64,000 nt of DNA from Piliocolobus tephrosceles (taxonomy: Eukaryota > Chordata > Mammalia > Primates > Cercopithecidae): the NCBI RefSeq assembly GCF_002776525.5, contig NC_045436.1:14481243-14545242 (forward strand). The letters run 5' to 3'. The first letter of the stretch is position 1; each line of letters begins with the position of its first letter. The translations under genes and the position numbers were made by a program. This document shows positions 46,790 to 58,149 of this stretch, in pieces. Under the pieces are notes generated by a model. The model did not search any database, was not told the DNA's origin, and saw only the letters and a list, made by a program, of their open reading frames with translations.

Positions 46790-47796
46790 TAGTCATGTAC
46801 TGCTTAATGACAGGGATACAATCTGAGAAATGTGTCACTGGGTGATTTCATCATTATGTAAACATCATAAAGTGTACTTACACAAACCTAGATGGGTACA
46901 ACCTACCACACAGCTAGGCTACATGGTATAGCCTATTGCTCCTGGACTAGAGACCTTTGTAGCATGTCATTGTACTGAATATTGTAGGCAATTATAACTC
47001 AATGGTAAGCGTTAATATTTGCATTTCTAAACACACTTTAATATAGAAAAGGTACAGTAAATATATGGTATCAAAGATTAAAAAAAATCATACTGTCATA
47101 GGGCACTTATTATGAATGGAACTTTCAGGACTGAAAGTTCCTCTGGGTGAGTCAGTGAGAGAGTTGTGAGTGTGAAGGCCTAGGACATTGCACTACCGTA
47201 GACTTTATAAAAGCTGTACATTTAGGCTACACTAAATTTATTTAAAACATTTTCTTTCTTCAGTTATAAATTCACCTTGCTTTACTGCAACATTTTTACT
47301 GTATAAACTTTTTAAAGTTTAAACTTTTGATTCTTTTGTAACAGCAGAGGTTAACACACATTTTAAAAGCATAATGAAATATTTTTCTTTATATTTTTAT
47401 TCTTTAAGCTCTTTTCTAATATACTTTTAAAACTTTTTACTATAATATTAAAAAGTGGCAGTACAGTAGGTTTGCTTACACCAGAATCACCACAAACATG
47501 TAAGTAATTCATTGTACTAGGGTGCTATGATGGCTCTGATGTCACTAGCTGATTGATAGGAATTTTCAGCTCCATTAAAATCTTATGGCAACTGTCTCCA
47601 ACCTTTTAAGCACCAGGGACTGGTTTTTGTGAAAGACAATTTTTCCACGAATGGGGTTGGTGTGGTGTGGTAGGGAGAATGGTTTCAGAATGAAACTCTT
47701 CCACCTCCTATCATCAAGCGTTAGCTGGAGCAGGCAACCTAGATCCCTCGCATGCACAGTTCACAATAGGGTTTGCGCACCTATGAGACTCTAGAA

Positions 47797-48095
47797 CGCG
47801 AGCCGCGGCTCACGTCTGAAATCCCAGCACTTTGGAAGGCCAAAGTAGGTGGATGACTTGAGGTCAGGAGTTGGAGACCAGCCTGGCCAGCATGGTGAGG
47901 CCCCATCTCTACTAACAATACAAAGAACTGAGCCGGGCGTGGTGGCATATGCTTGTAGTCCCAGCTACTGGAGAGGCTGAGGCAGGAGAATGTCTTGAAC
48001 CGGGGAGGCGGAGGTTGCAGTGAGCCGGCATTGCACCACTACACTCCAGCCTGGGCGACAGAGCAAGGCTTCGTCCAGAAAAACAAACAAAAAAA
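47797..48095 (+). mobile_element. AluS-like element
   Basis: Plus-strand Alu from GCGGCTCACGTCTGAAATCC to the short tail AAAAACAAACAAAAAAAG. The second Alu starts in this tail. Confidence 0.92.
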
Positions 48096-48371
48096 GCCCA
48101 GGCGTGGTGGCTCACTTCTGTAATCCCAGCACTTGGGAAGGCCTAGGCGGGTGGATCATGAGGTCAGGAGATTGAGACCATCCTGGCTAAAACGGTGAAA
48201 CACCGTCTCAACTAACAATACAAAAAATTAGCCGCGCGAGGTGGCGGGCGGCTGTTAGTCCCTGCCACTCGTGAGGCTGAGGCAGGAAAATGGCGGGAAC
48301 CCGGGAGGCGGAGCTTGCAGTGAGCCGAGATCGCGCCACTGCACTCCAGCCTGGGCGACAGAGCAAGACTC

Positions 48372-48400
<29 letters not shown>
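48096..48400 (+). mobile_element. AluY/S-like element with long poly(A)
   Basis: Plus-strand Alu from CCCAGGCGTGGTGGCTCAC. It keeps several CpGs (AGCCGAGATCGCGCCACTGC) and ends in a run of about 28 A, suggesting that it is younger than its neighbour. Confidence 0.93.
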
Positions 48401-48403
<3 letters not shown>

Positions 48404-48607
48404 AATGTCGCAGCTGATTTGACAGGAAGCAGAGCTCAGGTGGTATTGCTCACTTTGCCTGCTACTAATCTCCTGCTATGCGGCCCAGTCCTAACAGGCC
48501 ACAGACGAGCACCGATCCATGGCCTAGAGTTTGGGGTCCCCTGTCTTATGGGACCACTGGCTGTATATCTGGTTCATCCTTAATCAAAATGTTATCATAA
48601 TGCACGT

Positions 48608-50169
48608 TAAGAAAACATCCATAATAGACTAGAACGAAAAGTTCTAAATTACTATAGTAAAAGCCAATATTTATGAAAGATAGCAAAGAAAATAATGAGG
48701 TAGTAAGAATCCAAAGGTCTTGATTTATATGAGCAAAGTATGCATTTCGTTTGTATTAGTAAGAAGTATTGTGATTATTATTTTATTTATATATAGATAT
48801 AACATTAAGGGCCTTGTTTTTGTAAAAAATAAACACATATGTATGTATAATGTATTTACATGTATTTAATGTCTTTGTGTGTGTGTATATCTATATAAAA
48901 CACTATATCTCTATATATGAGAATGTATAGATACATTAGCCTGAGTTCACTGACAATTCTAGAGAGAACAAAGATGGGAAAAGAGAGAGAGGCTCTAGGA
49001 AAAGCACTGTATTTCTAAATGCATTTCATAGCTTGGCATTCTTTTATTGGTTGTATTGAGATTGTGTTTGTTTCTCCCAAATTCTAGAAAATGTAAGAGA
49101 AGAATTTTAAAAACTGGTCCCACTAAAAAATTAGTAAAAATTCTGTCTTCTTTTGAGTGTTGTTTGTAAGATACTTTTTAATTGTTTATTACTCTATCGA
49201 ATATATTTTATGGTCTCTTGACTTTGGGGGGAAATAATTTTTCTTTTCTGTTACTGTCATGTACCTAATATTTTTGGAGACTTCAAGGAATAAAACTTGG
49301 ACAATCGTTTCTTGTATGTAACTTGGATAATAATTTTCCATTTAATTTACAAAGGCTCTACTTTGGGGAATTATTTTCACATTTTAATGTGTGCTTCTAA
49401 AATGTTAACACATTTTAATGTTTATGTCTTTGTATGATATGAAATATTTCTTTGTCTTTTTTTTCAGTTTGTCAAGGATGTCTGTTCTATAAGCCAAGGG
49501 AATTTTCTGAATGAATATTCAACTGAAAAGGTTTGAATAGAAAAGAGGATGAGTATGCCATATGCGTATGTACAAGGAGATGCAGGTAAGGCTATATTTT
49601 TTAAAGAAGTTACAATACCTTATTGTCCATATTATTGTATTAAAAACCTTAACCATGGTCAACACACCTCACTTTGAAATATGTCTGTTTTGAAAGTACA
49701 CATTTTTTCTTTGTATATTTTTTATATATGAATAGCATTCTATTGTTGTGATCTACTGTGATACCCTTATTTACCTAGCATCATTATTATTATTAGTCAT
49801 TGGTAATTTATTTAAGGCTAATGAAAGAAACACACATAATAAAACACAAATAATAAAAAATTCAGAATAAGAATACTGTAAAGTAAGATAAGAATCACCC
49901 ATTATGATATGTTTTCTACTGGTCAATGTATACATATTTTCTTTAATCTAATGAAGACATATTTCAAGACACTTAAACAGAAAGTACACATCAAAAGTAT
50001 GGAAATAATTAACTTATAATAAGTGCTTTATCATATCAGAAAGAATTAAAAAAATATTTTAGGACGCATTTTTCTAGAGTAAATTCCAAGAGTAGGTATT
50101 TCTGAATATTTGGCACAATACTTGAGAAATATTGCAGTTAAAATATTGTGAATGCCACGTAAACATTCA
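48608..50169. other. AT-rich sequence with a TA/TG-rich patch and one exon-like segment
   Basis: A TA/TG-rich stretch lies at about 48780-48935. The exon-like segment at 49468-49585 is listed separately. No other feature recognised. Confidence 0.4.
49468..49585 (+). other. Exon-like segment with strong splice-site sequences (hypothetical)
   Basis: The 118-bp segment is preceded by CTTTGTCTTTTTTTTCAG, a good acceptor, and followed by CAG/GTAAGG, a good donor. It carries an in-frame stop (49534-49536) and then an ATG (49549) open to the donor for 12 codons, MSMPYAYVQGDA, leaving phase 1. It could be a 5' UTR or first-coding exon, a lncRNA exon, or a chance match. Chance matches to splice sites are common, so confidence is low. 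Confidence 0.25.
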
Positions 50170-50275
50170 CTCAGGCATGCACCTGTAGTCCTAGCTACTT
50201 GGGAGGCAGAGGCAGGAGGATCACTTGAGCCCAAGAGTAGGAAGTTACAGTGAGCTCTACTCTACCCTGGATGAG
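50170..50275 (+). mobile_element. Alu right-arm fragment, 5' part
   Basis: Contains AGGCATGCACCTGTAGTCCT and TACTTGGGAGGCAGAGGCAG, and runs to CTCTACCCTGGATGAG, where an LTR interrupts it. Its 3' end resumes at 50721. Confidence 0.8.
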
Positions 50276-50720
50276 GTGTTCATCAGGGTTCTCTAGAGGG
50301 ACAGAACTAATAGGAGATATATACATTATATATACTTATTTTTAACTCAGTATTAGCTCACATGATCACAAGGTCCCCCATTAGGCCGTCTGCAAGCTGA
50401 GGAACAAGGAAGCCAGTGTGAGACCCAAATCTGAGGAATTTGGAGTTCAGTGTTTGAGGGCAGGAAGCATCCAGCATGGGAGAAGGATGTAGGCTGGGAA
50501 GCTAGGCCTGTCTAGTCTTTTCAGGTTCTGTCTGCTTTTTATTCTGGCCATGCTGGCAGTTGATTAGGTTGTGCCCACCCAGATTAAGGGTGGGTCTGCC
50601 TTTCCCAGTCCACTGACTCAAATGTTAATCTCCTTTGGCAGTACCCTCACAGACACACCCAGAATCAGTACTTTGCATCCTTCAATCCAATCAAGTTGAA
50701 ACTCAGTATTAACCATCACA
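50276..50720 (+). mobile_element. MLT2A-type LTR (ERVL)
   Basis: Contains ATCAGGGTTCTCTAGAGGGA, GCCGTCTGCAAGCTGAGGAA, GGAAGCATCCAGCATGGGAG, AGTTGATTAGGTTGTGCCCA, ATCCTTCAATCCAATCAAGT, and ends ATTAACCATCACA. Flanks ATGAG (50271-50275) and GTGAG (50721-50725) look like a 5-bp duplication with one change. The length of 445 bp fits MLT2A. Confidence 0.92.
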
Positions 50721-50752
50721 GTGAGAGAGTAAGAACCTGTCTCAAAAATAAG
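50721..50752 (+). mobile_element. Alu fragment, 3' part
   Basis: GTGAGAGAGTAAGAACCTGT followed by CTCAAAAATAA is the Alu end that continues 50275 once the LTR is removed. Confidence 0.8.
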
Positions 50753-52592
50753 ATAATTCACTTATGAATGGTCCAATGGCGTGTTTCTTTTCAATTAATA
50801 TACATTACAGTTTAAGAAAGCAATGTGCTTCTTTACAAATCGTTATTGCATTTTGATTGATGTATTATTCAGCAATAAGATGGTTGAAATGCCTGATAAT
50901 AGTATGATAGTTACTATATGAGACTATTTAGGACTAATTATTCAAGAAAGAGTTTGTGAGGACATAAAATTAGGATAAGCTTGAGCAAGCAGCTTACAGA
51001 AAAGGTTCTTCAAATGAATTCATTGCATAATTAACTTCAATAGGTTACTTCACGTCTTCTTGAGTTAGTCAGCCAACGTAATAATTAAACACTTAGGGAC
51101 TTGTTGTGACCACTTTTCCTTTGCTTGACATCGTTTATAGACTAATTAAGTGTTTTGTTTATACTAAGATTAGAACACAGAAGACTGTCTTTGTAGGTGG
51201 AGTGAATCAAGGGAATATTAAAAAACTTTATTATTATAGAATGTAAAATAGGTAGTGCCTGTAATCTTTGGCTTTGTTGACCCTTCTGAAATTAAATTTA
51301 CTTGGTTGATAGTTAATAAAAATTGAGATGTTTTTGTTTTCTATTAGTTATAATATTTTAATCTGTATAAAGAAATTTGTGTTTAGCATTTGTTATTACC
51401 AACTTTAGATTTTACATTCAAAGATAACTCAGTGGTATCTTCTCTGTAGCCATATACACGTGTGATCTCAGCAAAAAAGGCAGACATTTCCATTTATCCA
51501 GCGTTTTCTCATCCTGTTGCACTCTGTTGGATATCCTAAAAAATGTGTTACCAGGCTGATTTTCATGTCTTATCTTCACTCTATAATTTCCTTGTTCTTT
51601 AACTAACATATTAAAATAAAATGTCAGTGAGGCTTTAAAATTTTTCTTCATTTTAGTTTATTATGGGAGGCAGTAAATAGGAAAGTTCTTTATACAGTCA
51701 TTTGCAAATTGTAGGTAACAAGGTCAAAACAAAAATATTACTATATTCATCCTGCTGATACAAGCATCAGACTAAATGTTCTTGCTCTTCTGTGTCCTAT
51801 CAGAGGACACATTATCTCACAGAATATCAGTGGTCATAATGTTGCCCAAACACAATGATAAAATGGCCTCAGGAAGTTGCTGTTCAGCTCTTGCATCTCT
51901 GGGGTCTAAAAACTGTCATTAGTGAATGAAGGATGTTTATTCATATCACATTAAAGATTACATTATTATTTCAAATTTTCAAGGTTTAATTTCAAAAGCA
52001 ATCTCATCCTTCATAAATTTATATGCAGTTTATCCTATCTGCACATTGTTGAGTATTAAATTATTCAAACCTATGAATAGTACATTTAGTTTGTGGGACT
52101 AAGGCTACACAAAAATTATTCATAAATGGTGGCAACTTGACCTAAGAAAGGACAAAATGAAGAGGTTGATCAGATAAGAATGTTTTACAGAGTCGCTAAA
52201 GTTCATGTTTAAACTAATTATAACTTAATTATAGGCAGTGACAAGATTAAACTGTCATACAGACCATAATATGTTAGGTGAGTCTTATCAAGAAATAGAA
52301 AAGACTTTGAGGCAAAGAAAAAAAAAATAGTATTAGCTTTCTTAGTAAAAGCTAAATTTCAAATCAAAATGTTATTTAAACATAAAGAGTGTGGGAAAAT
52401 CTTTCAGTTATATAATTTTTATGTAGAAATAGTAGTCTCTGGCAGAGGGAGTATCTGATATGACCAGGACTATCTGTAAATAAATTTTATGTTATGATAT
52501 TTCAATTAAAATCACAATTATTTGTTGATGTACAACTATGAGCCACGTTACAAAGATCCACATCTTGGTATCATTACACTTAAAGATTTATG
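50753..52592. other. AT-rich unique sequence
   Basis: No gene or repeat recognised. Confidence 0.4.
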
Positions 52593-52600
52593 CTTTTGGC

Positions 52601-52951
52601 CAGGGGTTCCCTACTGTTTTGGCACCAGGGACCAGTTTCATGGAAGACAATTTTCCCATGAATGGGGAGCAGAGGCGGGTGAGGGTTAGTGGGTGGGTTA
52701 TGGTTTGGGGATGAAACTGTCCCACTTCAGATCATCAGGCATTATATTCTCATAAGGAGGAGGCAACCTACATGCCTCACATGCTCAGTTCACAACAGGG
52801 TTCCCGCTCTTAAGAAAATCTAATGCCTCTGCTAATCTGACAGTAGGCAGAGCTCAGATCATTTGGCCGCTGCTCGTGTCCCCTTGTGCGGCCCAGTTCC
52901 TAAAAGGCCACGGACTGCTACTGGTCCGCAGCCCAGGGGTAGGGACCCTTG
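52601..52951 (+). mobile_element. hAT-Charlie non-autonomous element (MER1-like)
   Basis: Runs from CAGGGGTTCCCTACTG to AGGGACCCTTG with inverted ends. Flanks CTTTTGGC (52593-52600) and CTTTAGGA (52952-52959) share 6 of 8 bases, a decayed 8-bp duplication. It is related to the element at 47589-48543. Confidence 0.88.
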
Positions 52952-52959
52952 CTTTAGGA

Positions 52960-53228
52960 CATACTGAATGCAGTTTTTAAAACAAATGAAAATGTATTTT
53001 GCCATTTGTGATTTGTTAAAGTGACATAATATTTTATCAGAAATTAGACTTAAGAGGTGGAAAAACACTTCACATTAATCTAACTAGGCAGTTTCCAAAC
53101 GTGGCTGGTATAAAAACATCATCGGGTCATAATACAGTTTTCTGGTGTCCATTCTAGACCTACTTGTCCAGAGGAATGGGCTATCAATTTTTAAAATATA
53201 AATAAATATAGCATCGCCTCAAAAGTCT
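52960..53228. other. AT-rich unique sequence
   Basis: No gene or repeat recognised. Confidence 0.4.
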
Positions 53229-55386
53229 TTTTTAAATATTATTATTATACTTTAAGTTCTAGAGTACATGTGCATAACGTGCAGGTTTGTTGCATATATA
53301 TACTTGTGCCATGTTGGTGTGTTGCACCCATCAACTCCCCTCAGCACCCATCAACTTGTCATTTACATCAGGTGTAACTCCCAATGCAATCCCTCCCCTC
53401 TCCCCGCTCCCCATAATAGACCCCGGTGTGTGATGTTCCCCTTTCTGAGTCCAAGTGATCTCATTGTTCAGTTCCCACCTGTGAGTGAGAACATGGGGTG
53501 TTTGGTTTTCTGTTCTTGTGATAGTTTGCTGACGATGGTTTCCAGCTGCATCCATGTCCCTACAAAGGACACAAATTCACCCTTTTTTATGGCTGCGTAG
53601 TATTCTATGGTGTATATGTGCCACATTTTCTTAATCCAGTCTGTCACCGATGGACATTTGTGTTGATTCCAAGTCTTTGCTATTGTGAATAGTGCTGCAA
53701 TGAACATACATGTGCAAGTGTCTTTATAACGGCATGATTTATAATCTTTTGGGTATATACGCAGTAATGGGATGGCTGGGTGATATAGTACTTCTAGTTC
53801 TAGATCCTTGAGGAATCGCCATACTGTTTTCCATAATGGTTGAACTAGTTTACAATCCCACCAACAGTGTAAAAGTGTTCCTATTTCTCCACATCCTCTC
53901 CAGCACCTGTTGTTTCTTGACTTTTTAATGATTGCCATTCTAACTGGTGTAAGATGGTATCTCATTGTGGTTTTGATTTGCATTTCTCTGATGGCCAGTG
54001 ATGACGAGCATTTTTTCATGTGTCTGTTGGCTGTATGAATGTCTTCTTTTGAGAAATGTCTGTTCATATCCTTTGCCCACTTTTTGATGGGGTTGTTTGT
54101 CTTTTTCTTGTAAATTTGTTTGAGTTCTTTGTAGGTTCTGGATATTAGCCCTTTGTCAGATGAGTAGATTGCAAAAATTTTCTCCCATTCTGTAGGTTGC
54201 CTGTTCACTCTGATGGTAGTTTCTTTTGCTGTGCAGAAGCTCTTTAGTTTAATTAGATCCCATTGGTCAATTTTGGCTTCTGTTGCCATTGCTTTTGGTG
54301 TTTTAGACATGAAGTCTTTGCCCATGCCTATGTCCTGAATGGTATTACCTAGATTTTCTTCTAGGGTTTTGATGGTATTAGGTCTAACATTTAAGTCGCT
54401 AATCCATCTTGAATTAATTTTCATATAAGGAGTAAGGAAAGGATCCAGTTTCAGCTTTCTACTTATGGCTAGCCAATTTTCCCAGCACCATTTATTAAAT
54501 AGAGAATCCTTTCCCCATTTCTTGTTTCTCTCAGGTTTGTCAAAGATCAGATGGCTGTAGTGTGTGGTATTATTTCTGAGGACTCCGTTCTGTTCCATTG
54601 GTCTATATCTCTGTTTTGGTACCAGTACCATGCTGTTTTGGTTCCTGTAGTCTTGTAGTATAGTTTGAAGTCAGGTAGCGTGATGCCTCCAGCTTTGTTC
54701 TTTTGACTTAGGATTGTCTTGGCAATGCGGGCTCTTTTTTGGTTCCATATGAACTTTAAAGCAGTTTTTTTCCAATTCTGTGAAGAAACTCCTTGGTAGC
54801 TAGATGGGGATGGCATTGAATCTACAAATTACCTTGGGCAGTATGGCCGTTTTCACGATATTGATTCTTCCTATCCATGAACATGGTAATTTCTTCCATT
54901 TGTTTGTGTCCTCTTTGATTTCACTGAGCAGTGGTTTGTAGTTCTCCTTGAAGAGGTCCTTTACATCCCTTGTAAGTTGAATTCCTAGGTATTTTATTCT
55001 CTTTGAAGCAATTGTGAATGGAAGTTCATTCATGATTTGGCTCTCTGTTTGTCTGTTACTGGTGTATAAGAATGCTTGTGATTTTTGCACATTAATTTTG
55101 TATCCTGAGACTTTGCTGAAGTTGCTTATTAGCTTAAGGAGATTTTGGGCTGAGATGATGGGGTTTTCTAAATATACAATCATGTCATCTACAAACAGGG
55201 ACAATTTGACTTCTTCTTTTCCTAACTGAATACCCTTAATTTCTTTCTCTTGCCTGATTGCCCTGGCCAGAACTTCCAACACTATGTTGAATAGGAGTGG
55301 TGAGAGAGGGTATCCCTGTCTTGTGCCAGTTTTCAAAGGGAAGGCTTCCAGTTTTTGACCATTCAGTATGATATTGGCTGTGGGTT
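53229..55386 (-). mobile_element. L1PA-type LINE, 5'-truncated
   Basis: Minus-strand primate L1 of about 2.15 kb. In plus coordinates it goes from the decayed poly(T)/3' terminus (TTATTATTATACTTTAAGTT) through the 3' UTR (to 53467) and ORF2, stopping at GATATTGGCTGTGGGTT. The 3' UTR type and low divergence indicate a catarrhine-age L1PA. No clear target duplication is visible. Confidence 0.92.
53468..55386 (-). pseudogene. Broken L1 ORF2 (reverse transcriptase and C-terminal part)
   Basis: ORF2p has endonuclease, reverse transcriptase and C-terminal domains; here only part of the reverse transcriptase onward is present. 55336-54800 encodes RT with the catalytic box FVDD (about 55195-55184), where L1 usually has FADD. 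54816-54547 and 54631-53468 continue in other frames with the C-terminal domain, including the Cys/His-containing GCGEIGTLLHCWWDCK motif and the final TGGN. The endonuclease is missing and there are two frame changes, so no activity is expected. Confidence 0.92.
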
Positions 55387-56559
55387 AAAATCAAGGACAT
55401 ATTGCCACCAAATATATCATTAGAACATTGAAAAGACAAGAAAGACTCTTACTCCTAAGAGGTAGAATCTCTACCCTTTTCTGGTAGTACCAGTTAATGT
55501 GAAATTTATATTCTTTTAACTTTTGACGATTTCCACATCAGGCTTTGTTATTCTTTGCCTCCATAGCCTTTGTTTCTTCACCCTCCATTTCCTGCTTCCT
55601 ACTGCTTTAGAATGATGCACTGAAAATATGGCTTCCATCATGCAATCTGCCTGTTCATAAAATTTGCAACATTCTGATACCTGTAATTGGCATATATAAA
55701 TCCTTAGTTTGTCATACAAGACATCTACAATTTAAAAGCTCATGTCTGTATTGTATTACTTCAAATCATTCCACAAGTCAATTTTTTGAATACAGATTCT
55801 GGACATATGTCCACTCTTATGATTTTGATAATACTTTTTTGATGTTTTTCAGAATAAAGCTTTTCTCTCTTTTATCTAAATCCTATCCACCATGTACTAC
55901 TGTAATTAGAGTTTCTTCATAAAGTGTATCTTGCTCACCTCCTTCCAAAAGATTGTTTTTTCATCTTTGAACTTTAACAATGGTAGCTCATTCTGTTTAA
56001 CCCTGTAGCTCTATAACCTGCTAGTCTGTGAAGAGGGAACTTACTGATGGATCTGCTGATGGCCTCAACACACAGTATTCTGTATCTGTCTACCAACCCC
56101 TCATGTTAATCTCTTAGCACAAACATAGGTCATGAATCAAAATTGTAAGGAGAGAGAATGCCAAGATCTAGACTGCTGGTTCTCTACTAATTCCACTAGG
56201 CTGAGATGTTTTTTAATATGGCTTGATTGATTTTAAATTATAAAAATAAACTATATTGAATATTCCATGAGAATTAAAAAATTATTTTTATACCTTACAG
56301 TCCCACAACAAAAACTCTACATCATTTATGTATGGTTCCTACAATCCCTTCTCTGACAACTTATAACTGGAGCTTTTCTCTTTCTCTCTTTTCCAAACAC
56401 ATTAAAATGTGTTTTTAACCAACTTTTCAATAAGGAAAAATGATGTGTAAGGAATGACATAAGTTATATTTATCTAAATCATCTTGTAGCACTCCTAGAA
56501 CATCACCCTATTTTAAAATCTTAAAACATGTTTTTTACATGTAATTGTATTTAATTTAG
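55387..56559. other. AT-rich unique sequence
   Basis: Pyrimidine-rich patches at 55540-56100, possibly very old LINE sequence, but not assignable. Confidence 0.35.
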
Positions 56560-56765
56560 TATTTATTGTACACTGATAAAATATGCTACCCAGTTTTCTA
56601 AATTATTTCAAATTATCATTATAATAAGATATTATGAGGTAGGTACTTTATACAAATAAAGAAACTGAGACTTAGAAACCCTAAATAATGTGACAAATGT
56701 TATACAGCAAGTTAGGAGAAGAACTAGGGCTTAAACCTGAAAGTTGAATCCTTCTTCATATCACT
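56560..56765 (-). mobile_element. MIR SINE, near full length
   Basis: Reads TATTATGAGGTAGGTACTTT, AAGAAACTGAGACTTAGAAA, ATGTTATACAGCAAGTTAGG and AACTAGGGCTTAAACCTGAA, the reverse of the MIR consensus. Confidence 0.8.
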
Positions 56766-56824
56766 GCTAACTTCCAGAATATTTGGGTCAGTATATGACT
56801 ATCCAGAATGAAATCTACAGTCTC

Positions 56825-57190
56825 CAAACACCCTTTGCAGTTTGATTTGGCTAGTCATGAAACTACATCCTCATAATGAGATATAAGTGCAAGTGGCCTG
56901 TAGTAGCATTTAGCTGACGTTCTTAAAAGATAGCTGGTATGTGTGCTCTGCTGTTTTTTTCTTTATTTCTTCAAGATGATGCGTGGAACAGGAATATAAT
57001 AGCTGGAATTCCATATTGGGTCATAATGATGATGAGTTCTATACCATAAGCTTGGCTTGGTACATCCAGTCTTTAACAATTGTGGGACTGTTACATAATT
57101 TCCTCAATTGTCTATGTAACCAATTTTTAATGAAAGAGAAATTAACTTCTAACTTGATTAAGCCACTACTTTTCAGTTTCCTATATATAT
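56825..57190 (+). mobile_element. Ancient interspersed repeat, family not assigned
   Basis: The pattern around GATGATGCGTGGAACAGGAA, CCATAAGCTTGGCTTGG and AAATTAACTTCTAACTTG followed by TTAAGCCACTACTTTTCAG resembles an old mammalian LTR-like repeat that ends in an AAATAAACTTCTATTGTG-type tail. I cannot name it reliably. Confidence 0.4.
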
Positions 57191-58149
57191 AAATAGATAC
57201 ACATGAAAATTCATATATTTAATTAAAGTTTTCTAGAAATTTGGGCTATGTATACATATTAATATTTACTCTATTAAAATTAAAACTGAAACATTGAAAA
57301 ATATACCTTAATGTATTAAAATAACAATAAGCTACTTTAACATATTTTAATAAAAATTTATATTTTCTAAAATAATTTACTAGGAAAAGTAAGACGTTAA
57401 TATCCGCCTTAACAGAATAAAGAAATGGATTCTGGTATCTGCCTTTGAATTTAATCTGTTGCCATCTGATTTACTGGTTGAAATATATGAAAACCAAAAC
57501 AGTATCACAGAGACATGTGATACTATTCTTCTCAGATACTATACCCAAACTCAATGAGTGGTAGTCTCTTAAATGTTATTTGCAATCAAGAAAACTGACT
57601 GAAATCATATAAATAACTAGTTTATACACCACTACATTAAAATCTATATGTAAACCTTGAATTTTGGGTATTTTACCAATCTGGAAGATATTAGTTCACG
57701 GAGTGATGCAGAACTTCCACATTTCACATATCTCAATATAACAATTTAAAAATCACATTGTTTAATTTCACAACATTCTCATCAGAAGAGGTATTAAGTG
57801 TTAGAAGACGTCACCCTCGTAATGGTGGTTCAACGTTTTGCAAAATTTTATTTTTCACTTAAAAACTCAAACTTTTCACTAGCAAAAATTGCTCTCAGTT
57901 GTTGTCCTTAAAGTTACAGGTTGACTTTCTTCATTTTTGTAAAGAATATATCTGCCAAATAATTGGGTGTGAATAGCCATATTTCGTTGGTTGTTCTTTC
58001 AAGTAAAACTTTTCATTCTGTGAAAGACGTAGCTAATTCAGCTTATAATTCAATCCCTTACAAATCATTTTATGTCAGATAAACATTTTATTTCAGTAGT
58101 CAGTAGAAGTGTTTTATGCAAGCTGCCCATTTTGTCACACAGAATAATA
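57191..58149. other. AT-rich unique sequence
   Basis: No gene or repeat recognised. Confidence 0.4.

Larger units (their letters stand above)
47589..48543 (+). mobile_element. hAT-Charlie non-autonomous element (MER1-like) with two Alus inside
   Basis: Starts CAACTGTCTCCAACC and ends TTTGGGGTCCCCTG. The flanking 8 bp TCTTATGG are identical at 47581-47588 and 48544-48551, the duplication length of hAT elements. Internal words (GGCAACCTAGATCCCTCGCA, GCGGCCCAGTCCTAACAGGC) match the copy at 52601-52951. Confidence 0.88.
46790..48607 (-). mobile_element. Tigger-type DNA transposon containing nested insertions
   Basis: Begins TAGTCATGTACTGCTTAATG and ends near TAATGCACGT, with TA on both sides (46788-46789 and 48608-48609). 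The words GGCTACATGGTATAGCCTAT, TGTAGGCAATTATAACTC and AAGGTACAGTAAATATATGG match, in reverse, the element at 32170-32846. An added internal region (about 47110-47580) is not in that shorter copy. A hAT element with two Alus is inserted at 47589. The pogo/Tigger class is inferred from the TA duplication and inverted ends. Confidence 0.75.
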
